A program made the translations under genes and the position numbers. Below the pieces are notes generated by a model, which did no database searches, was not told where the DNA came from, and saw only the letters and a list, made by a program, of their open reading frames with translations. From Candidatus Lindowiibacteriota bacterium (GTDB taxonomy: Bacteria; Lindowbacteria; 2-12-FULL-62-27): a DNA stretch of 10,587 nucleotides. Positions 1 to 5,455 of the stretch are shown piece after piece. Positions within the stretch are counted from its first letter, which is position 1; every line of letters begins with the position of its first letter. The stretch spans positions 1 to 10,587 of the forward strand of contig JAHFCY010000108.1 of assembly GCA_023249255.1 (NCBI GenBank). Reading direction: 5' to 3'.

Positions 1-2
1 AC

Positions 3-932
3 GCGGAAGTCATTCAACTCCGCAACCTCAAAGCCGAAGACGTCCTCGGCATGATGCCGCCATCGATTCCGACAAGCGGGGTGAAAGTCCTCAAAGAACA
101 GAACGCGATTTCGGTGAAGGGCAGTCCGGACGAAGTCGCCGCTGTGAAAGACTACGTCGAGAAGATCGACAACGAGCCGCCGGTGATCGAGATCGAAGCG
201 ATGGTCGTGGAAATTTCGGACGACGTCAGCCGAAACATCGATCTGTCCAGCATCTTAAAAGGCGCTTCGCCCAATGAACTCGACATCACCCCGGGAAAAA
301 TTACCGCCAACCTTGATCTCAACAAAACGCATTTCAACTCCACGCTCCAAGCAACGCTCAACACCCTCGTATCCGAGGGCCGGGCCAACGTCAAAGTCAA
401 ACCGAAAATTTCGGTCTTGTCCGGCAACGAGGCCTCCATCAACGTGACCCGCGAGGAATTTTTCAAAGTCACAACCGGCAACGTCCAGACGCCCCTGACC
501 CAGCTCGAAAAAGTCACCTCCGGCATTATCCTGACCATCAAACCATGGGCGAGTCTGGCGTCGGAAATGATCCGAGTCAATTTGAAAGTGGAGGTATCGA
601 GCCCGACGGGCGTTTCGGCCGAAGGATTGCCCGCCATCAGCGCGCGGAAAACAAACACGGAGGTCAGCCTGGAAGAAGGTCAGACCCTCGTCGTAGGCGG
701 TCTCTATCAGGAAAGAGAAACCACCTCCGAAGACCGGTTTCCTTATCTCGGCAAAATCCCCGTTCTCGGGCATTTTTTTAAGAAGGAAACCAAAGCCAAA
801 AACAAAAATGAACTGATTTTTTACATCACCCCAAGGATCGTTTCAAAAGGAGCGGTTTCGGCGAGAACGGCCGCCGCCACCCCCGCCAAAGAAAAAAATA
901 TCGCTCCACCGATACCAGCCAAGATCAAATAA
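3..932 (+). CDS. Secretin, C-terminal part (GspD/PilQ type), 5'-truncated by window edge
   Basis: Outer-membrane secretin, the multimeric gated channel of type II secretion and type IV pilus machines. The frame is open from base 3, so the gene begins outside the window; the ATG at 51 is internal. The visible part is about 309 residues. It starts with the end of an N-type ring domain (VIQLRNLKAEDV near the edge, then KVLKEQNAISVKGSPDEV), followed by the secretin domain from about NEPPVIEIEAMVVEI. The secretin signature is clear near the end: EEGQTLVVGGLYQE, then PYLGKIPVLGHFF and ELIFYITPRIV. A short A/K/P-rich tail follows. The downstream pilin-like genes on the same strand suggest one operon. 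GspD and PilQ cannot be separated from this fragment; the gspI/J/K-like neighbours favour a type II secretion role. Confidence 0.93.
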   Translation, partial: AEVIQLRNLKAEDVLGMMPPSIPTSGVKVLKEQNAISVKGSPDEVAAVKDYVEKIDNEPPVIEIEAMVVEISDDVSRNIDLSSILKGASPNELDITPGKITANLDLNKTHFNSTLQATLNTLVSEGRANVKVKPKISVLSGNEASINVTREEFFKVTTGNVQTPLTQLEKVTSGIILTIKPWASLASEMIRVNLKVEVSSPTGVSAEGLPAISARKTNTEVSLEEGQTLVVGGLYQERETTSEDRFPYLGKIPVLGHFFKKETKAKNKNELIFYITPRIVSKGAVSARTAAATPAKEKNIAPPIPAKIK

Positions 933-977
933 CAAAATCATAATTCCACGTTCCATCTTTCCCGCCAGGCCATCACT

Positions 978-1029
978 GGAACATGGATGTTCCGTCCCGC
1001 ACGGTACAGGATGTACCAATTGTGCGGGA
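978..1029 (+). repeat. Double-hairpin dispersed repeat, copy 1
   Basis: A 52-nt repeat with two adjacent hairpins. Hairpin A pairs GGAACA (978-983) with TGTTCC (988-993) across a 4-nt loop. Hairpin B has an outer stem TCCCGCAC (995-1002) with GTGCGGGA (1022-1029) and an inner stem GGTAC (1003-1007) with GTACC (1013-1017). AATT is left unpaired on the 3' side only. Related copies occur at 2231-2283 and 10042-10093, with paired base changes in the inner stem. There is no T-run after the stem, so it is not a standard rho-independent terminator. It lies between the secretin gene and the first pilin gene, and the gspI-like reading frame runs out of it. Confidence 0.9.
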
Positions 1030-1041
1030 GCGGGTCAGGAC

Positions 1042-1515
1042 GGCTTTAGTCTGCTTGAAATCCTCATCGCCTCCGCCATTCTTGCCATTCTGTCCATGGG
1101 CATACTTCAGAGCGCCAACTCACTCGCCATCGAAACACAGTTAGCCCATGACCGCCTCATCGCCTCGACCTTGGCGGCCGACCTGCGCGCCGAGATTTTG
1201 AGCAAACCCAAACAAGATCCAAATCAACCACCTGTCTTCGGACGAGAACCGGGAGAGTACGGAAATATCCGGCTATATCTGGACGATCGCGACGATTACG
1301 ACGGACTCGAAGACAACCCCGTGACCGACATCAAAGGCAATCCGATACCGGGAATGGAGAGATTTGCCCGCCGGATCCAGATCCGCCGAGCGCTGGAGGG
1401 TGATCCGTCGAAAGAAGACGACAAGGGAACCTCGCGGCTCTGGCGGTATACGGTCACGGTATCAAAAGACGGCAAAGACTTGTCGCGGATCGAGTGGCTG
1501 GAAGCGCGACCATGA
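1042..1515 (+). CDS. GspI-like pseudopilin / type IV minor pilin, start codon not found
   Basis: Type IV prepilin-like protein, predicted to be cleaved by prepilin peptidase after the Gly at 1042-1044 and assembled into an inner-membrane pseudopilus. The mature N-terminus reads FSLLEILIASAILAIL, with Glu at position 5. The rest is a soluble head with an acidic DDRDDYDGLEDNP stretch, which resembles minor pilins of the MshD/GspI kind. The start is a problem. In this frame there is no ATG, GTG or TTG between the stop at 814-816 and an ATG at 1096. Starting at 1096 would remove the cleavage site and most of the pilin helix. The feature is therefore drawn from the cleavage-site glycine and the real start is unknown. 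The stop overlaps the next gene's ATG (ATGA at 1512-1515). It is either a broken gene, one with a non-canonical start, or one affected by a sequence error. Confidence 0.75.
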   Translation, partial: GFSLLEILIASAILAILSMGILQSANSLAIETQLAHDRLIASTLAADLRAEILSKPKQDPNQPPVFGREPGEYGNIRLYLDDRDDYDGLEDNPVTDIKGNPIPGMERFARRIQIRRALEGDPSKEDDKGTSRLWRYTVTVSKDGKDLSRIEWLEARP

Positions 1516-2231
1516 TCATGGCAACTCAAGTTTGGCAAATTTCGAACATGCGGCCGTCGGACGGAATTTGCCGAGTGCGGCGGGTGGCCGACCGAGGGCC
1601 GACCGAACCGCCCCGCAGAGCTCGCTGTTTGAGCCCCGCAACGCGGGGCGAGTTCGAGCGCGAGGCGCGGAACGCGGACGGCCCGAGGAAGGACGGGACC
1701 CGCCGCACTCGGCCGTCATATTACCGATCAACACCCGCCTCCTTAGGCTTCACGTTGATCGAAATGCTCATGGCGATCGCCATATTCAGCGTCGTGATTG
1801 GCGGATTGTTCACGCTGGGCGATTATGTCTCCAAGCAGGTTGTCGAATCGCGACGCGAGAGCAAGCGGATTCTCGAAACGGCGAACTTCTTGAACGAATT
1901 TTCAGACGCCCTCGAAGACGGCCGTGGCATTTTGTACCTCTCCGCGCGTGAAATTGGGGTGTGGCTCAACGACAAGGACGGCGACGGCCGTCCCTACGCC
2001 GACGAGACCGTGACGTTTTCATGGGACGGTCGCTCGCCCGGAACCCTATATCGCCGGGTCGGATACGAAGAAAAAGCAGTGCTCAACGGCGTTGAATCGT
2101 TCGAAATCGCCTACGATTTCCCTCCGCCGCGCACAACGCACGCCCTGTTGAGACTTGAAGTGAACGGAACCGTCTACCAGACCGGCATGGCCTTGCCTGC
2201 CGGCAGGCAGGCGATTGGAGCGGGAAGATAG
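1512..2231 (+). CDS. GspJ-like pseudopilin with a 79-residue leader
   Basis: Type IV prepilin-like protein with the cleavage motif SLG/FTLIEMLMAIAIFSVVIGGLF (Gly at 1746-1748, Glu at mature position 5). The soluble domain contains LNEFSDALEDGRGILY, YRRVGYEEKAVLNGVESFEIAY and LLRLEVNG, a pattern typical of GspJ. The ATG at 1512 overlaps the gspI-like stop as ATGA, which makes it the natural translationally coupled start; an in-frame ATG at 1494 lies inside the previous gene. From 1512 the leader is 79 residues, far longer than the usual few to about 30. Most of it is encoded by the GC-rich inverted-repeat element at 1570-1713, read in frame. The last residues (LPAGRQA) come from a separate palindrome. 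It is likely expressed; whether the long leader is processed is unclear. Confidence 0.88.
   Translation: MIMATQVWQISNMRPSDGICRVRRVADRGPTEPPRRARCLSPATRGEFEREARNADGPRKDGTRRTRPSYYRSTPASLGFTLIEMLMAIAIFSVVIGGLFTLGDYVSKQVVESRRESKRILETANFLNEFSDALEDGRGILYLSAREIGVWLNDKDGDGRPYADETVTFSWDGRSPGTLYRRVGYEEKAVLNGVESFEIAYDFPPPRTTHALLRLEVNGTVYQTGMALPAGRQAIGAGR
1570..1713. repeat. Large symmetric inverted-repeat element inside the gspJ leader
   Basis: The ends are a perfect 16-bp inverted repeat: GCCGAGTGCGGCGGGT (1570-1585) and ACCCGCCGCACTCGGC (1698-1713). The exact centre holds a further hairpin, GCCCCGC (1633-1639) with GCGGGGC (1643-1649) and loop AAC. Further short stems are possible, for example GCTCG (1620-1624) with CGAGC (1655-1659). 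GGCCGACCGA is tandemly duplicated at 1586-1607. The outer and central hairpins share one axis, so this looks like a single structured unit and not chance GC-richness. It keeps the host reading frame open, comparable in concept to the protein-coding Rickettsia palindromic elements. Confidence 0.8.
2195..2208. repeat. 14-bp perfect palindrome in the gspJ tail
   Basis: GCCTGCCGGCAGGC is a perfect palindrome, followed by AGGC, which repeats its 3' half. It is read in frame as LPAGRQA near the C-terminus of the gspJ-like protein. I recall this class of palindrome, and the LPAGRQA peptide, recurring in genomes of uncultured bacteria; that is recollection, not a search. It lies beyond the folded domain and probably does not affect function. 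Confidence 0.75.
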
Positions 2232-2283
2232 GAACAGGGATGTTCCATCCCGCACGGCACAGGGACGTGCCGGTTGTGCGGGA
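2231..2283 (+). repeat. Double-hairpin dispersed repeat, copy 2
   Basis: Hairpin A pairs GGAACA (2231-2236) with TGTTCC (2241-2246). Hairpin B has the same outer stem, TCCCGCAC (2248-2255) with GTGCGGGA (2276-2283). Its inner stem is GGCAC (2256-2260) with GTGCC (2267-2271). Compared with copy 1 the third inner pair is changed on both strands (T-A to C-G), so pairing is preserved. The repeat starts at the last base of the gspJ stop codon and ends 7 nt before the chosen gspK-like start, filling the whole intergenic gap. Confidence 0.9.
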
Positions 2284-2290
2284 TAGGATT

Positions 2291-3355
2291 ATGCAATCCA
2301 ACAAGTTGAGCGAGCGCGGCGCGGCGCTGATCTATGTTCTCATCGCCGTCGCGGCGATGTTAGGAATGATGGGCGTCGTGTTTGCACAACTATCGGAAGT
2401 TCGCACAGCGATCGGTACATGGGAATGGACACGGAAAGCCCGTGCGGCCGCCGAGAGCGCCATCGAGGTTGCGCAACTTAAACTGATGGATGATCCGGCG
2501 TGGAAAGTTGGCGAAGACACCGTGCCCGAATACGACGTGGCGCTGACAGACGCCCAAGCGCGAGTCAAAACGGAGCGTGTGCGCTTTCCGGACCTCGTGA
2601 AGTTGACGGCAGTGGGAAGATACAGAGGCGGAAGAGGCCGGATTGAAAGAACCGCACAGATCACCGATCCGACACTGTTCGCATTGATCGCGCAAAAACG
2701 AATCGAGCTTGAGTTCGGCACAGGATTGTGGGGAACCGCGTCAGCGGGAGAAGGGATCACGATCGCCCGCGGCGTTTCGTTCAAAAGCGTCACCGACGTG
2801 CCGACGCTGATCTCGGGAAAAGACGTAACGTACGACGTGGCTTATCCCGAAGTCCGAACCTATGAGTCAGCCGGCTCATTGCCGACAGATGCCTTGAACC
2901 TCGATGACCTCAAAAAAACATATGAAACGCGAATCGCCGACGGAACACTCGCGGACATCAAACTCGCCGCCCGCCGTCTTTTGCGCGACGGCTCTCTGAC
3001 CATCGTCAACGGCGAATACTCGGACGTATCGTTATTCGTCGCCGGAGACCTTCGAATGACAGGCTCCCCGAAATTCTCGTCAAAAGGCGACACGCCGATT
3101 ATCATCGTCGAAAAAGATTTCACCGCGACTTTCTCCGGCGCCGAAATCAGCGGTGTGATCTACGTCGCCGGCAAAGTGACACTCCGCGGCCAGGCAACCA
3201 TCACCGGAACGATCATCGCAGACGAAATAGACGTAGCCGACGGAGTGACAATCCAGTCATTTCAGGAGGATCCGGTGACAAAGCCCCCTCCAAGATCGTT
3301 TTTCAAACGGGAGATCAGATGGATCGACAACTCGACAGAAGGACGGAGAAAATGA
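2291..3355 (+). CDS. GspK/PilX-like pseudopilin
   Basis: 354-residue pseudopilin-like protein. The N-terminus has a short basic leader ending in SERG, then a hydrophobic helix AALIYVLIAVAAMLGMMGVVFA (residues 11-32) followed by a long charged helix. No Glu is present at mature position 5, which fits GspK, known to lack it. The C-terminal third (about residues 245-320) is a run of short beta repeats: SLFVAGDLRMTG, IIIVEKDFTATFSG, GVIYVAGKVTLRG, TGTIIADEIDVADG. This looks like a right-handed beta-helix or bactofilin-like fold, not the classical GspK alpha domain, so a PilX-like surface protein is an alternative. The ATG at 2291 is chosen over the in-frame ATG at 2240, because the latter lies inside the repeat and would add a non-pilin leader. 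Its stop overlaps the next ATG (ATGA at 3352). Confidence 0.82.
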   Translation: MQSNKLSERGAALIYVLIAVAAMLGMMGVVFAQLSEVRTAIGTWEWTRKARAAAESAIEVAQLKLMDDPAWKVGEDTVPEYDVALTDAQARVKTERVRFPDLVKLTAVGRYRGGRGRIERTAQITDPTLFALIAQKRIELEFGTGLWGTASAGEGITIARGVSFKSVTDVPTLISGKDVTYDVAYPEVRTYESAGSLPTDALNLDDLKKTYETRIADGTLADIKLAARRLLRDGSLTIVNGEYSDVSLFVAGDLRMTGSPKFSSKGDTPIIIVEKDFTATFSGAEISGVIYVAGKVTLRGQATITGTIIADEIDVADGVTIQSFQEDPVTKPPPRSFFKREIRWIDNSTEGRRK

Positions 3356-3468
3356 ACAGGACGTTAAAGACCGCAGCCGTGTTTTGCGCGGGCGCGGCGA
3401 CACCGTGGCGGACAGTTGCGGCAACCACCGGCGGCCAATTTCTGACCCGGCATCTTTCCCTTGGTTAA
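3352..3468 (+). CDS. 38-residue ORF after gspK, possible truncated secretion-operon gene
   Basis: The ATG overlaps the gspK-like stop as ATGA, the same coupling used between gspI and gspJ, so translation from here is plausible. The peptide begins MNRTLKTAAVFCAGAAT, a basic start followed by a mildly hydrophobic stretch like a signal peptide, and ends after 38 codons at 3466-3468. Pilin operons usually continue with a gspL/pilM-like gene at this place, and this ORF does not resemble one. It may be the 5' remnant of a gene cut by insertion of the block that follows. It is too short to assign a function, and chance translation is possible. Confidence 0.4.
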   Translation: MNRTLKTAAVFCAGAATPWRTVAATTGGQFLTRHLSLG

Positions 3469-3492
3469 GATAATGACCGTTTTCTTAACCAA
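3461..3492. other. 10-bp perfect inverted repeat in the convergent gap
   Basis: TTGGTTAAGA (3461-3470) is the exact reverse complement of TCTTAACCAA (3483-3492), with a 12-nt spacer. It spans the stop of the 38-residue ORF and lies between two convergent operons (+ ending at 3468, - ending at 3514). This position suits a bidirectional transcription stop, but neither side has a T-run. The arm-spacer-arm layout also suits a tyrosine-recombinase crossover site, and the copy edge would fall at the composition change. Neither role can be settled from sequence alone. Confidence 0.55.
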
Positions 3493-3513
3493 ATGGTTAC
3501 TGTAGCCGCACAT

Positions 3514-4233
3514 TCATTTGAAGGGGCGGCTCTCAAGCATAGTCCCGAAAAACCAAACACATCCACTAGGTAGGACCCATAACATCAGAATCACCCCCCA
3601 CGGTAGGGGCGTATAATAGAGTACGGTTCCCAAGAAAAGCTCAAAGTATGCGATGAGAAATGCGTTCCCATGCTCACGTAGATGTCGATAAGATTCCATG
3701 TATTCTTTCCCGGACGCCTCGGCTTCCGCCCGCTTCTTCACCACGGAATCGTAATACTCAAAAGATTTCGACTCCTTTTGAAAGAGTGCCAGACATAGGA
3801 GAAATATTTGGCCGACAAAAATGATTGCCAATAAAATCATTACACACGCCGCAAAGTTGAACTCATCGGCATTCGGAAGACGATGTATCAACCCCCACGA
3901 CACAAGGCCGCTGGCCAAGATACCGATACACGCTGTTTTACATCCAATTGAACGACGTGTTGCCAACAACGAACCCCGCGTCGCGTGCAGGACAAGCACC
4001 GGAGCGCTCGCGATATAGCAAAAAGCTAGCCCAACCACCGCCAGAATGGTACCCGTGACTTTGTCAATGTGTTCCAACTTCAATAATGCCCGTAGGATGG
4101 TTGGGATCCCCCCCTGTTGTGACAAACTCGGGCTGGTGGCCGTGACCAAAAATAGGACAATAAACACTCCAAGAACAGTACCCACAAAATATCGTACAAC
4201 ATAATGTGCCCACCATTGACCATCCGACTTCAT
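3514..4233 (-). CDS. Six-helix membrane protein, last gene of the putative defence operon
   Basis: A 239-residue integral membrane protein of no family I recognise. Hydrophobic segments lie at about residues 14-34, 58-83, 98-117, 127-151, 190-208 and 210-229. Between helices 4 and 5 is a charged, probably cytoplasmic loop of about 38 residues (KESKSFEYYDSVVKKRAEAE and on to RHLREHGN). The protein follows the receiver gene by 40 nt and has a strong ribosome binding site, AAAAGGAG, 6 nt before the ATG. By analogy with many anti-phage operons, where the final membrane protein depolarises or permeabilises the cell, it could be the toxic effector. That role is inferred from position and topology only. 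It is likely co-transcribed with the three upstream genes; an unrelated inner-membrane protein cannot be excluded. Confidence 0.85.
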   Translation of the reverse strand: MKSDGQWWAHYVVRYFVGTVLGVFIVLFLVTATSPSLSQQGGIPTILRALLKLEHIDKVTGTILAVVGLAFCYIASAPVLVLHATRGSLLATRRSIGCKTACIGILASGLVSWGLIHRLPNADEFNFAACVMILLAIIFVGQIFLLCLALFQKESKSFEYYDSVVKKRAEAEASGKEYMESYRHLREHGNAFLIAYFELFLGTVLYYTPLPWGVILMLWVLPSGCVWFFGTMLESRPFK

Positions 4234-4240
4234 TTCATAC

Positions 4241-4248
4241 TCCTTTTA
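4241..4248 (-). promoter_or_regulatory. Strong ribosome binding site of the membrane-protein gene
   Basis: On the minus strand AAAAGGAG lies 6-7 nt upstream of the ATG at 4233. The other genes of this operon rely on stop-start overlaps, so this gene is the only one with its own strong site. It may be translated at a different level from the rest. Confidence 0.7.
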
Positions 4249-4273
4249 ATTAATGCCTTTAATGACCCAAACT

Positions 4274-5455
4274 TCACCCTGATCTCACGAGCGATTTCCT
4301 CAACGCATCCGGAAAACTCGGTACCCCAAATCGTCCAATATAATTTGCGAAACTCTGGCGGATCTGAATAACGTGATCATTAACAATCCGCCATTTCTTG
4401 TGCGCCTTCCAGTCATTGTATTTCACGATATTTAGTTTCCGTTTGTCGAAGACCACGATGTCCGTATCGTCGAGGCAGAGCATGATGATTTCCGGAACCT
4501 TGGGCAATATACCATATTTCGTAATTCGCCTCCGGACTTCCTGATATTCTTTTCTTATACCCTTGATTAGGTATATTTCGGGGTTATTTCCTCCGCGAGA
4601 GGTGGTATCGCACTCCGGTCGGATATTTAGCCAATATGCCCCATCCTTGTAGTAGATATCACCAGGCTTGGCATCCTTCTCAATGTTACTGGTCGTATAG
4701 ACGAGCCTTTGATAGAGCGTTCTAAGCGCTTTAGCATTGCCCTGCCTATTTTTCTTGAACCTTTCCAAATCAAGCCCATCCGTGCTAATCGTAGAAAACA
4801 CGAGTTGATTGAGAGTTTCAAGAAGGGCGACGGAAGGATCTACACCATCAGCAACGAACGTCTTGAAAAACACATTGGGCCAATGCGGATCTGCTTGGAA
4901 AAGTGACCAGAATAGCGCTGTATTCTGCTGATTCCACTTGCCGCTCCACCACTTCGCCAAGTAAACATGCGGGTGTCGTGAAATCCACTTGTCGACTTTT
5001 CGGGCCATTGCACCCTTGATTTTAAATCCTCTCTTCGTGCCCACGAAGACGCATTCTTTCTCTCTGGTAGAAATGCCGGCGGCATCCAGTTCCTGTAGGA
5101 TATTTGTCGCAGCTTCTTGGCTTACGATAAAGATTGGAGCCGCCACGTGTTTCTGGAATTTTTTTATGAACTCCAGCACTTCTTTCTTCTTCTCTTCTCC
5201 GAACGCGTCACCCGCTAGAACTTCGGCAGGCGCTCCTGCCGGACGGTCGAATCTCCAGTCAAGGATAATGAAATTACACGAAGTAAGATTGGCAACGGCT
5301 TTATCAGCGTCCTCGATGGCCGAAAACTTTATTAACGGAATATTTCTTCCTTCTAGTTCCTTGCATATCTTCTTTACCTCGCGAGACGTTTCCACTTCGT
5401 CATCGATGATCGCCACTGGGCCAACGCAGAGCGAGTCGAATAGGGAGGTTGTCAT
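4274..5455 (-). CDS. Receiver-domain protein with unrecognised C-terminal effector domain
   Basis: 393 residues. Residues about 12-150 form a response-regulator receiver: the acidic pair plus Glu at D18-D19-E20 (VAIIDDE), the predicted phospho-acceptor D66 in FIILDWRF, the beta-4 Ser (S112 in PIFIVSQE), and a lysine around 141 (GTKRG). About 30 extra residues between beta-3 and the next helix distinguish it from a plain CheY domain. Residues about 160-393 match no DNA-binding output domain I know. They contain KPGDIYYKDGAYWLNIRPECD (about 263-283) and an alpha/beta C-terminus (IIMLCLDDTDIVVFDKRK). The start overlaps the dual-GHKL gene's stop by ATGA, so the two proteins are made together and are likely His-to-Asp partners. 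Output by protein contact or enzymatic activity is more likely than transcription control. The function of the C-terminal half is unknown. Confidence 0.85.
   Translation of the reverse strand: MTTSLFDSLCVGPVAIIDDEVETSREVKKICKELEGRNIPLIKFSAIEDADKAVANLTSCNFIILDWRFDRPAGAPAEVLAGDAFGEEKKKEVLEFIKKFQKHVAAPIFIVSQEAATNILQELDAAGISTREKECVFVGTKRGFKIKGAMARKVDKWISRHPHVYLAKWWSGKWNQQNTALFWSLFQADPHWPNVFFKTFVADGVDPSVALLETLNQLVFSTISTDGLDLERFKKNRQGNAKALRTLYQRLVYTTSNIEKDAKPGDIYYKDGAYWLNIRPECDTTSRGGNNPEIYLIKGIRKEYQEVRRRITKYGILPKVPEIIMLCLDDTDIVVFDKRKLNIVKYNDWKAHKKWRIVNDHVIQIRQSFANYIGRFGVPSFPDALRKSLVRSG

Noticed and set aside
255-773. Minus-strand frames within the secretin gene
   Set aside because: The plus strand carries an unmistakable secretin domain with its C-terminal signature, so these are antisense shadows.
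978-1029. Repeat copy 1 as a rho-independent terminator of the secretin gene
   Set aside because: No T-run follows the stem, and copy 3 occurs inside the end of a gene read on the opposite strand.
2240-2290. ATG at 2240 as the gspK-like start
   Set aside because: It lies inside repeat copy 2 and would add a leader encoded by the repeat. The ATG at 2291 gives a normal short basic leader ending in SERG.
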